From positions 426,001-490,000 of the forward strand of contig NC_025262.1 of NCBI RefSeq assembly GCF_000740895.1: a DNA stretch of 64,000 nt, given 5' to 3'. Below, piece after piece: positions 45,006-56,500 of the stretch. This DNA comes from Theileria orientalis strain Shintoku (taxonomy: Eukaryota; Apicomplexa; Aconoidasida; Piroplasmida; Theileriidae). Below the pieces are notes generated by a model. That model was not told the origin of the DNA. It did no database searches and saw only the letters and a program-made list of their open reading frames with translations. Every line of letters begins with the position of its first letter. The stretch's first letter is position 1. Both the position numbers and the translations under genes were made by a program.

Positions 45006-45324
45006 TTGTAGAATCAAGATTCGGCTACGTTTTTGGGTCGGCTAGGTTTATAAGCTCAAGATACTAGAATTTTACACTGTTTGTCATCCCATGGTATTAC
45101 AGCCATATATCATATGGGGGGTATGTGCCATCAGATTGTGCAAATTATATCTAATTTAAAATATATTTTGTTTTCGAATTCTTATCTTAGCCTTGCTTTT
45201 TGAGACTTGTTTTTAAACAAAGCTATTGTTATAATATTATCTCCTTTATTTAATAGATTTTTGGTTTACATTATTTATTATATACAGTATAACATTTATT
45301 ACATTTAGCGTTAGTTTTATTTTG

Positions 45325-45728
45325 TTATAAAACCTTTTGTTGCACTGCCTGTTTCACCTTCTCTACGGTGTGTCCTTCCTGCTTGTGCATAATCCTCATT
45401 GGACTTATCATTGGATTCATTTGTGATATATACATACACACCCACCTACACATGGTATTATTCATATTCTTTTATACTTACAGCAGCCATAAGCAAAATG
45501 TTCCCAGCGGGACTAGTAAAAACGTGAGCCTACGTACCCATTTATTAATTGCACATATATCTCACACACATGGCATATATATACTTATTTACGTTCTTAC
45601 GATAAAAAATATTTCCTTTCGTTTGATTTTATCCTTCTTAGAAACAGCATAGGCAGTACGATGCATAAAAGAATTGCTAATGAAATAAAAGCAACCGTTC
45701 CCTTTGCAATTACTCCGTATTGTGACAT
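45325..45728 (-). CDS. Small two-helix membrane protein, probable V-ATPase subunit e
   Basis: Three exons (45601-45728, 45482-45529, 45404 side ending at 45403, i.e. 45325-45403; introns 71 and 78 nt) give 84 residues. The first hydrophobic helix is TVAFISLAILLCIVLPMLFL followed by basic RRIKSNERK. The second is LTFLLVPLGTFCLWLLPM with a short polar tail. Size, two helices, and the TM2 pattern (ending W-L followed by a short tail) resemble the V0 subunit e/VMA9 of the proton pump. Identity is an inference from shape; it could be another tiny membrane subunit. Each junction keeps the frame and the third exon ends cleanly at a stop. Confidence 0.55.
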
Positions 45729-45982
45729 TTTCTTAGATATGTATAGTCAAAAGGTCTATATAACATTCATTAAACCGATATCAACCAAATAGGCGTTTTT
45801 AAAAATGATTATTATAATACAATAATTATTTCGTATGATACATCGATAGTTATTAAAATATTACTTTTCGTTAATACATTTGTACTCATATATTAACGAT
45901 AATTTATATTTATTTATTATTTGCATTGTTGTGAAAAATATATTTTGAATTTATTGACACCATATTTATTCGTAAACATATT

Positions 45983-48900
45983 TTAAATTTCAAATGGATT
46001 CTTCCTTTTTCCCGTGGAATCACTTTTCAACAGTCTAGCGTCCAACTTCGTAATGTCTTCATGCGATTTTGGTAAATTTTCATCAGGGTACAGCATATAG
46101 TTGTTCAGCTGCGACACATGTACGTTCAGCTGCCTGAAAATTTATTACATCACTTCTCTCATTCTCACTTTGAGTATATCCAGTTTACAAAAGGCCGCCA
46201 ATTTACTGGGTCGTTCCTGTAGTTTTTATCACAACCGTATTTTATTTTACTGCTTACATTAGTGTGTATACGTCTCCCAGAATAATCAGGCCTCTCTTTG
46301 CTCTCGTTAGCATCACGTTCATTCTTCTTGGGTCTCGCAGGAATCCGATATCCTTCGATACGTTTGACCTCACTGCGCTGAATATTATCAGGTCCTTTTC
46401 TTTTCCTTGGAAGCCGTCCACGCTGTCTATCTCAATCAGGTGTGTTTTATAATCCTACTTATTTGTCATCAGAACACGACTTTACCTTCATGTAGTTAAC
46501 ATTTTTCCTTATCATTCCTCTCTGTGCGTCGTATGGCGTCAGTATTCCAATCTAATATATTAATTATTATGTCAATGTTACCTGATTCTCCTTTACGTCT
46601 CCTGCTTTCAAAAATGAATTCACCAGTGCCAAAACACATGTCAATTCCCTATATTTTTTTAATACATCAATACATTTTAAAACTAAATTAATCTATCTAG
46701 TGGCTGAATAATATTGTTCAATATAATTGTAATAAAGTTGACTAATAATCCCGTACATTGTATTGAACTTCGACGTTCCATGTGACGTTTCAAATTGCGT
46801 GTTTGGAGAACCGGTGCTTACGTCCACGAACACCAAATTGTTTCCACACACTGGCCACTTAAATCCTAGAATTGGTGGCCTATTCGTATCGTTTACGTCT
46901 GAAACACATAATATGCCAAGCGTGTAAATTATTTAATAAATATCTTTTCAATGCTGACTTTACGTAATGAAAATAAATGCCATTGAGTATTTATTTAAAA
47001 ATAAGTGGCAGTATCAATTATATTTACTGATGCCTACCTTGGTTTCTTATTTGGCCATCGTAAAAGTGCATGTTTGGAAACTCTGCTATTGATGGATGCA
47101 TCCTCCTTTGTATATCCAACAGGTGTACTGGTGCCACTTTATCTTCAATTAGTCTTTCGAGCAATGATTTATTCAATCTAAACATACGTTTGTAAGTGTG
47201 ATAAGTTTCGGCGAAGCATTACTTATATTTTTATTACTCACTCACCCCAACGTTGATGCTTGCATTGATATTATTGTTGGCCTCAACTGCTTATGATCTC
47301 CTATCAACACCAGTGATCTACATCCTCTTCCAATCGGTATCATATTTGACGCCTCTATGTAAATATAAAGTTAATAACATCGTTATTCGTTTATATAACA
47401 TCTATCAATCACTTGTTAAATGTTTTATATAGCTGAAGCACTAACGTATTTCATATTTTCATTACTGTGCATATATAAACGTGCCTATCATTTCTCACCT
47501 ATCGACTGTGCACACTCGTCGACGATGACAAAAGGAAATGTGTGTGATGACAAAATCTCATTTCCTGAGCCAACGCATGTCGCTATAACTATCTTATGCT
47601 TCTTTATTGCTTCTGTGAATAGCAAAACCCGTAGAGTGTTTGCTTCTTTGTGCATTCCTGCCATTCTCATTTGAAGGTAGTTATTGTACCGATACAGTCC
47701 TAATTAGCGTTAGTATTATTAAATTTTTATGAAATCGCATATACTAATAAATTCCAAATACTTTTACTTACCTTTAATCGCTTCTTCTTGCAAATCCCAT
47801 TCTGAACTTGCTCCTATTCTTAGAGCTGTTATTCCTCTCTTTGACAATCCTTCGATTAAATTATCGGCTAAACAAGATATTAATTAATAATTTTAAAATA
47901 CAAATTTTACATATTCAACCTCTTATTTATATAATTGCCAATTTAATCCATCTGTTTATCAAGTAGCTTATTTGTTGTTTGTTTGTTCTATTTATGCATA
48001 ATATTACATAACCTTCATCTTTCATCTCAATGATTTCTTACCTGCCACGTTTGTGTCTGCAACTGCCAATATTCTTACGTCTGGGTACATTTTATTCCAA
48101 CTGTCTATTATTGCACATGCTACGTGTGTTTTTCCTGTTCCCGGTGGTCCTTGTATCAGCGTCAATGGGTTCGTTATTGCGGATAAACATGCCATGTGCT
48201 GAGACGGCGTCAATGACATTGTTGTTGGCAACTAAATACATTATTCTCAATAAAGTTTAAATTTAATACTTACCATCTTGTTTGTTGGAGCCTTTGCATT
48301 CATATCCTTCGAGTGCATCAATATTTCTTTCATTTCATCCGTGAATAAATATTTACTCGCGTTTGACTGAGACATGTTAATTGTTATTTCAGGATAACAT
48401 ACTTTTATTTACTTATGCAAATGGAAACACACATCTATCTAATGTAATATCTATGACAACCCATTGAGATATACCTAGTTCTAACTATACTTATACTTAC
48501 ATTGATTGGATATACTGTGTGCGTTAGCGACAAAAGTGCTTCCATCATTCTTATGTGCGGTACCATTGACTGTATATGGAATACTCCGAACAATGTACAG
48601 CTAAACACGTCTTCGCTTTCAAACTCCTCTCTGCCTCCTTCACAATCATTGCTCTTTTCGTAGTCTCCACTTGATTTACTCAGCAACAGGTGCTCATTGT
48701 TTATCGACTGACCCGTGTCACTCTTCTTTATGTTAAGGTCTGCTACATACTTCAATCCCAAGCTCAGATTAAGTCCTTCCGTCTTATGTTTTGTTACGCT
48801 ACACAGGAATCCCATATCCTATATGTTTATTTTAATCGTTAATGCCATATATAGTTATACCATTAACATATAATCCAAAATATAATCAATGTTAACAAAT

Positions 48901-51160
48901 TATAACTCTTTACTTACCCATGATTTTTTCGTAATCTGATTATACCTATTAAGTGGAAGCAACATGACAACATCGTCTTCCTTCGTTCCATTGTTTTTGA
49001 GATATTCCGGCGTTATCTGTGCTTTCAACGTTACTAGTGGCAACACCATCCTCGACACACTCATCACCAACATCTGATTTTGATACAGACGTTCCATTTC
49101 CTTTCTCAACAGAATCTCGTTAAATATACACGACTGTGCTTCCATACACAACAAAATGCTAAAATTATCATTACGGTCACTAAATTTAAGTTTACACATA
49201 CTCAAACACATATCACAAAATATCATTACTCCTCTTCTAATACACACCAATACCACTAATTCCTCATTTATATATTACTAATACCTGTTGTTTTGGTAGT
49301 AATCTCTTGCCTTTTCCGAGTAGAAGTTGTATTTGTCCAGCTTTATTGACCTTACGTACTGGAATGCTCCTCTTGCAAACTCATCATCCATTACGAAGAT
49401 TATGTCGTAAAGCATGGCTTCCCATATGTCAGTAGGCATAAAATTAGTTCCTATTAATGATTGTAATTTGATAAATGCTTTACTTACCCTTTTCTTGTAC
49501 TGACGCTATCTTATTTACGACCCTTTGTGCCGACACGTAATCTCTCTTCTTTATCATTTCACTCCACAATTGACTTATAAACAGTCTCCATACGCTACAG
49601 TTTGAGCTCTCCAACAATTCACAGCCCATTTCAACTGCTTTTGTCAAATTCTAAAAATCCGTTACATACCCTTTTAGTCAGATGTATTATCAAAACAACC
49701 ACCATTATTATATCATCAGTTTAACTACCTATTATATTTAAGCATATCTCCATTCTTACATGGTTGATTTTGTTCCTTATTTCATTTGCCTTTTTACTTT
49801 CTTCTGACGTCACGTCTTGTATTGCTCCCACTTCTACTAGCATTGCTTTACTTGCGCTTGCTCTTGCCAATGATTTACTCGACCCCTTCTTACACACTAC
49901 TTTCTACACAATCATATTCCATTTTTGTTTAAACAATACCTTATTTATGTTTCCTTCTCCGTCTTTCCACGTCCATGTTAGTGTACATTGAAATCCTCCT
50001 GGGCATGCTGTCACTTGTTCATGTTGCTGGGAACGTTGTGAAATCTCCGCACTTACATTTACTTTCATTTTCGATGACAGTGAGTTTCTCATGGTATTCA
50101 TTTGACTTGCGTCTGATTTTGACAGTTCTTCTTCGAAAACTACTACATCCATCTTCCTCTTCTTACTTAATGGCTCCGAGGAATCAGGTGGACTTTTTTT
50201 CAACTAACACATTTAATATTCATTTTACAGACTTACATCGTATGTTTTTACGTACAAGTCCTGATTTGCGTACATTTCTGCCTCCTTAAATGTTTTCCCT
50301 TCTCCCGATCCAAAAAATGATAAATCGCCAATTTTCCATTCAATCGTGCACGAATGACCTCGCGCTATTACAAGATATCAATACAATATACTACCTGTAA
50401 AACTCCTATCGATTACTTCTTCAATAGCGTTTATTATACTCTTGTGCCCTGATACAATCCACTTACTATTTTCCTCCATTTCCTAAAAAATACTAATAAC
50501 AGCAATAATACCTCAAATGAAGGTGTTGGCAACTTTGACAATATTATTCTTGCGGCTTCTTTTTTCGCCAACTTCTTACTTATAGCCGTTGTCTCTCCAG
50601 ATAGTTTCTGTAAACATTTTAGTAAAATCATTTAATAAATATTGATTTAAACGTACTTTTCCATCGTTCAACTTCAGTTTGTATTTACAGTGTGCGAGTG
50701 TTTCAATTGTTTGTATATTCCAGTCAACTTTAAAACCCATGATTTTTTGCTTTATCGTTAGGCAATTAAGCACGTTATCGTCGTTGTATATCATATAGTT
50801 AAATTCCGGGTTTTTGCCGAACGATTTTGACATAGCTATTAGCTTATCATTAGTTGAAACGTTATTAATAATGTAATCTTCTCTTAAATTTATAATGGAA
50901 TCACAATTAATAACTTCGGAAGAATTAGAAAAACCGGTATATAATTTCCTCTTGTTAGAAATAGGAGTAATATTTCTATGTTTATCAGTGTAGATCGAAT
51001 CTAATCGGTAGTTTTGTGATTTTTGACGATAATTATGTATATTTAAACTACTCATCTTTCTCGAAATAAAATTAATTTTATACACTGAGGATTCTGTATG
51101 TTTGAGAAGTTGGTGTATAAGTTTCAAGTTGTTACACCTAGTAAAAAAATGTTGAGTCAT
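45983..51160 (-). CDS. UPF1-like superfamily 1 helicase with dsRBD-like repeats
   Basis: Twenty-two short exons can be joined without breaking frame to give about 1,230 residues. The C-terminal half is an SF1B RNA/DNA helicase: [15 protein letters not shown] (motif I, about 790), [14 protein letters not shown] (Ia), VDECAQSIE (II), GDHKQLRPT (III), [11 protein letters not shown] (IV), [11 protein letters not shown] (V) and VMLTRAKRG (VI). The N-terminal 410 residues carry three regions shaped like double-stranded-RNA-binding domains: [37 protein letters not shown] and [22 protein letters not shown]. The very N terminus ([19 protein letters not shown]) could be a mitochondrial or other organellar targeting sequence. 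Exact start and a few junctions are provisional. UPF1 proper lacks dsRBDs, so this is not simply the nonsense-mediated-decay factor. Confidence 0.82.
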
Positions 51161-51328
51161 TTGTATATTTAAATTGAATATGAATATTAAATAAATTCAT
51201 TTTGCATTATTTATATACAATCGTAACAAATAATATACATTTCTGACATATAATGGATTATAAAATCAATATTATTATACCCAACCATTACATAACAATA
51301 TCATTACTATATTAAATTAAATTTGTAT

Positions 51329-51922
51329 ATGGATACCGATTTTAGGACAATGAAATTATTAAATAACACTCTCATTAATTATAATATTTTCGGAATACAT
51401 CAACGGTACTTTTCTCGGAATTCTAGGAAGAGGGTCACTACTACTTATTCTGGGTTAACTGATGAGGAGATAAACGCTAAAATCAGGGAACTTCAAATGC
51501 TCAAGTCGAACAATATTCAAACAATTCAACGTACTTCAGTTTGGAGTCGAATATTTGACGGAATTCTTCACGGAATTGGATGGTCTTTTGCTGGTAGGAT
51601 CGTAGATTCTATTTTTGGCCCAAGATCGTTAAATATCACACCAAACCAGCCTGATAACACTCCTTTGGACCACCAAAGTAAGTATAAACATTATATTTAG
51701 TGTACATCTTATGCTGAACGCAATATTATTCAATTGGTTCAGTTATAATGTGTATGACACATTTATCATATTCTTTAAAATTACATTTTAGACACCGCCG
51801 CAAACTCAGAAGGATTTTCTAGCAATATTTCTGATAACTTATCTGACAATTTTACCGACAACTCGGAGTCTGGAGGCCAGGGCTGGAGCTGGATTGCTGA
51901 GAAACTACTTGACGATGAATAA
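51329..51922 (+). CDS. Probable mitochondrial protein, unknown function
   Basis: Two exons (51329-51677 and 51792-51922) give 159 residues. The start is the ATG at 51329. The N terminus is basic with RYFSRNSRKR, typical of a mitochondrial presequence. The centre has a short hydrophobic glycine-containing segment (IFDGILHGIGWSFAGRIVDSIFG) reminiscent of the CHCHD2/CHCHD10 membrane stretch, but there are no twin CX9C cysteines, so I do not assign that family. The C terminus is acidic and Asn/Ser-rich and ends SWIAEKLLDDE. It is convergent with the next gene; the two stops are only about 30 bp apart. Confidence 0.65.
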
Positions 51923-51951
51923 TCCTTACATCTACAAGCTCGTGTACCATA

Positions 51952-53341
51952 TTATTTACTAAAAGTTATTTCGTTTATTGGAACATATCTTTTGTTCCTG
52001 AGGCTATATATAAGTGACTCCTGGTGCAGTCGCTTAACATCAATGAACGCTTTCCCTTCTTTAAAGAGTATCTTTATCTCCTCGGAGCACCTGAATGTAC
52101 TATTTTAATATCACTATACATATATTAATTAAGCTCGGCTATTCTTATGTGTTAGTTTATTAGTGTAATAAAATTTGAGTTCAATATGACTACAATATTA
52201 GTGATTACCTTTCTTCACACTCGACTACGTCTCCAATTTTCTTATCACTGAAGTAGTTAAAACTATCTTGATTGACCAATCCATATACAGGATATACCTC
52301 TCTTTTAACTTCATCGACTATATATGCATTTATATTTAATATAACTTTTTGTTCAGATTCTATAATATCAGTTAGTATTCCGTAGAATGGTCCTGACTCT
52401 GATACTAATTTTACGGTATATTCCTTATTAAATAAACTTGAAAAGAACTTTTCTTCAAATAGTTTTGGGTTTAGACTTCCAATATTTAATTCATTCTTAT
52501 AAACTATTTTGTATAATCTTGGTCTTTGGATAATATCCTTATATAATGCCTCCATTTTTAAATTAAAAGTTTCATTCGTTATATTATAAATGCGATATAA
52601 ATACAATCTTAGTTTGTCAATAATATGTAATGGGAATATTTTCTCAAATGAATTTTGATTTAAAATCAAATGTGTATCCAATTTATGATTTTGACCATTT
52701 CGTATAGCATTTTTATTATCACTCATTTGATTAGATATATTAGTTGATTCATTTATTATAATATTCAAAATATCCCTTTCTTTTGTTGATGTGTATTGAT
52801 TTATATTGTTATCGCCACAATGATGAACTGGTTGTTGTTTGTCTAAACACGAGTATACCTTTGTTAAATGGTCTATATCATATATGTTATTCAAATAAAC
52901 TCCAAAATATTTGTTAAAATTAAATATCACTCCAATTCCATGTTTATAAAGAATTTTTAGTATATTATTATTTGCGATTGTTGAAAGAAAGATAGACGTT
53001 GATTTTGGCAGTGTGTAAAATGTGCGCGAATTTATTAAATCGTCATTTAACTTAATTCTTGATTTAATATGATACAAGGAATCTGATAAAGAGAGGTAGA
53101 ATGATAATATACATGGGTGTTTCGACTTTTTTGAAATATTTAAAAAAACTTTATTTGGAACAATAATGTTTATTCTATTTATTCCACAAGTTATTAATGA
53201 CTTAGTTCCATTATTAATTTTTGAATCATTTACAATTGATTTATTAAATGAAATTGCTCTTTTTAAAGTCCTATTTAACTTCAATAATGAAGAAGTACAA
53301 AATATTCTTGTTAAGTTGTGTAGCCTTCTTCTTTGTTTCAT
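51952..53341 (-). CDS. Unknown protein, possibly organellar
   Basis: Two exons (52209-53341 and 51952-52090; intron of 118 nt) encode 423 residues. Without splicing the frame stops after VVECEER; the second exon continues CSEEIKILFKEGKAFIDVKR and ends NEITFSK. The N terminus is basic and Ser/Leu-rich (MKQRRRLHNLTRIFCTSSLL), compatible with import into mitochondrion or apicoplast. The body is Asn/Ile/Lys-rich, reflecting AT-rich codons. A compact C-terminal region (GPFYGILTDIIESEQKVILN, then YPVYGLVNQDSFNYF) looks like a beta-rich domain. I do not recognise the family. Confidence 0.65.
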
Positions 53342-53590
53342 ATTTTATTACATAATATTATAAATACAAATTATTAATATATTATTACTATTAAACTAAT
53401 CATATACAGAATAATAGCATAATATTATATAATTATTATCATTTGATATGTATGTGTAGTGTATTAAACACCAACATTAGAATTAATTTTATATTACTTT
53501 AAATAACATATATTAAATTTGTTAGCTTTGTTACGGCATTTTACTTTATATATATAACAATAGCTGTGTGTGTACGGTTAATTTATAAAG
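53342..53590. other. AT-rich tandem spacer
   Basis: 249 bp upstream of the unknown minus-strand gene and downstream of SPT6. It is almost entirely A/T, with TATATATA runs. No feature is supported. Confidence 0.4.
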
Positions 53591-56500
53591 TTAGAACTGG
53601 CCGAACTGCCCGTGAGGCTGCGGATGACTCTGGCTCTGCTTCTGCTGCATATACTTCGTGCGCTCCATGTTCCGGTGCCAGTAGCCGTACTCCTTCCACC
53701 ACGAGATCAGGTCGCGCAGCGACTTCTCCTCGTGCGTCCAGAGCTTGAAGCTCTTGTGCGTCACGTAGATCGGGTCCTGCAGACTCTTCGCCTCCTGCGA
53801 TATCACCGAGAAGCCGGGCGGGATCACGACGAGGATGAAGCGGAGCGGGTGGTTCACGCCCTGCGTGCGCTTCGGGTTCGGCGGAATGATCGCCCAGTTG
53901 ATGTTGTCGGGCTTCAGCGCGCTCTCCTGGATGAGGTCGCGCTCCACCTTCGCGAGCTCGCAGTTGTGGCGGAACTTGGGGTGCGTGTAGAACTCCTCCA
54001 GGTTCAGCTTCAGCGTCTCGCAGAACTGCGCGATGATCTGGTCGAGGTTGCTGTACTTCTCGTTCTGCAGCAGCAGCTCCTTGCCGAGCTCGCCCGGGAC
54101 CCTCTGGTTCCGCTCGTAGATCACGAAGGAGGCGAAGTTGAAGGGGTAGCTGCACGTCTTGATCACCAAGTTGAGCCGGTCCCACTCGCTCATCGGGCAT
54201 ATGCAGCACTCGCCGACCGGGACTTCCGGCTGCCTCAGGTACGTGATCACCTTCTGGAGCGGCCACATCTTGTACGCCGGGTGGCGTATGTTCCTGCGGT
54301 ACTGTATCTTCTTCTTCTGCGCCGTCACCGGCAGGTTCGAGCGGTTAATGTCGTACTTGAGCAGCGGCGACGTGTACTCGTCGAGCCTCTCGTTCACCAG
54401 CTCGTTCAGGAACGTGTTGAGCACGTGCTTCTTCTGGTAGTTCGTCAGACTCACCTCGACCTTGTAGTTGTAGCTCGAGCCGTCGACGATCGGCTCGTAG
54501 TCGATTCTCGTCACTCTTCCCTCGAAGATCTCGCCCGCCAGGTTGTTGTACTTCGGGTTATCCTTCGCCAGCTTCTGCACCTCCGACCTGAACTGCTGGA
54601 AGTCCGTGACGTAGCCTCTGAGTGAGAGCGGTAGCAGCACCACCTTCGCCATGCGCGAGTGCAGCGCCTCGAACTTGCACATCACGTTTGAGCCCACCTT
54701 GAACGTGTTCTTGTCCAGGTTCAGCACGCTGTAGAAGACCTCTACGTTCGTCAGCTCCCCGTCCGACTTCTTCTGCGCTCTGTCTCTTCTATCCGGCTTA
54801 CTCAGCAGCTTCTGCGACGTGCAGTTGCCGTGGTACGGGTACTGCAGCTCCTGCTTAATGAAGGTGAGGTACGGGTACATTCGCGGCATGTCCTGCTTCT
54901 CGTTCAGCAGCACTGAGTACGCCTCCAGGTCCAGGTCGTCGAGCTTCGCCGGGTTTGACATGATTTCATGTACCGCCTCCTCTCCACTCAGCTTTTCGTC
55001 GAGCGAGCCGTTGCAGAGCTTCTCCGCTATGAATCCGCTCTCCGTTGGGTGTATTCTCGTCGCGTCCAGCGAGTCTGTCGACGCGTTTTTGCCGAACTTT
55101 ACGAAGGATGCCATGTTCATGAAGACCAAGGGCCCGAATATCTGCGTCAGGCTGCTTCTGCTGCTCGGGGTGAACGTGCGCAGCTTGTCCAGGAATAGCT
55201 GCGCCTTCCTTATTCCCAGTCCGCAGATGAATGCGACGTAGTTGAGCACGTTGCTCTTCATGCTCAGGTAATGCTCCAGTGGCTCCGTGCTCTCCTTCGT
55301 CGATCCCAGTGCCGCCTTCAACCCGTTAAGCACCTGCGAAGTGTTCCTCTTATTCTGATTCGCGTTGAGCAGCATCTCCAGGTCCACTCCCGCTGCGTTA
55401 ACGTGCGTCACCATCACTTGCATCAGCGCATGCTCCAGCCTGTCTCTCGGCACCATGTCCTGCAACGCGTGCAGCCTTGCCATCAGCAGGTAGTTCTCGC
55501 CTGAGTCCGCCCACAGGTTCGTCATCTCCAGCAGCGTGTTCAGGTAGAACCTGCACACTGCCACTGCCATGATCAGGTGATAGTTGTGTTCCTCAGAGCC
55601 TGGTGCGTTCGCTGCCGTGCCACTCTCCTTCGACTTTGCTCTCAGGTACTTAGAGGCCACTAGGCGCGGCAGCTGCGTGTCCACCTTGCGCAGCTTCACT
55701 CTCGAGTTCATCTTGTTCAGGACCTCCTCGATATTGTAGTAGAGCGTCAGCGAGCTCATGTCCACCAGTCCTATCAGGATCGTCCTCACTTGGAACTTTG
55801 AAAGCAGACCATACAGCTGCTGCGACCAGGCGTCCCATCCGCTGCTTCCCGTCTGCCCACCGCTGATCAAATTGTTTATGAACCCCGACTGCGCCGCCCC
55901 GTTTGGCGGGTTCTTGTGTACGTTCATGTAAAGCGCGTTCGACCTGTCGTCCACCACCGCCACGTACACGTTCAGCGCGTCGTTGTCGTTCAGCACGCAC
56001 ATCACCGTCTCTCTCACGGGTGCGACTTCCAGCTTGTGGCGCAGGTACTGCTGGCAGTTGTAGAGCACGCTGTTCGTCGCGAGCTTGTAGAGCATCTCTC
56101 GCACCTCCTTTCTGAAGAGCGGTATCAGCTCCCTGTTCAGCATCCTCTCGAGCAGAATTGTGCAGAAGTACTTCCAGATGCTGTTCTTCGAGACCTTCCT
56201 CTTCGGAAAAAGCTTTATCAGCTCAGCCTGCATGTTACTCAGGTACGTCAGGTCTCTGCTGTAGAGGTCATTCAGTATCAGCGTCTCCTTCTCGATCAGG
56301 TTTTTCTCCGCCTCCATCTGCCTCAGCTGGTCGCTCGTGTTGTACTGGTTCGTGAATCCCGTCGCATTGTTGTTCGTGGCCACGAAGTTGCTCAGGTCCT
56401 TGTAGACTGTGTAGAACTGCTGGAACCTCCTGCTGTAGTGGTCGCTCTTCCAGTAGGGCTCGTCCGCCTTCGTCAGCGGGTGCACCGTCAGGACTACCTG

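Noticed and set aside
45368..45652. Plus-strand hydrophobic frame of 94 codons
   Set aside because: It is the opposite strand of the small membrane-protein exons; the minus strand has proper splice sites, a start and a stop.
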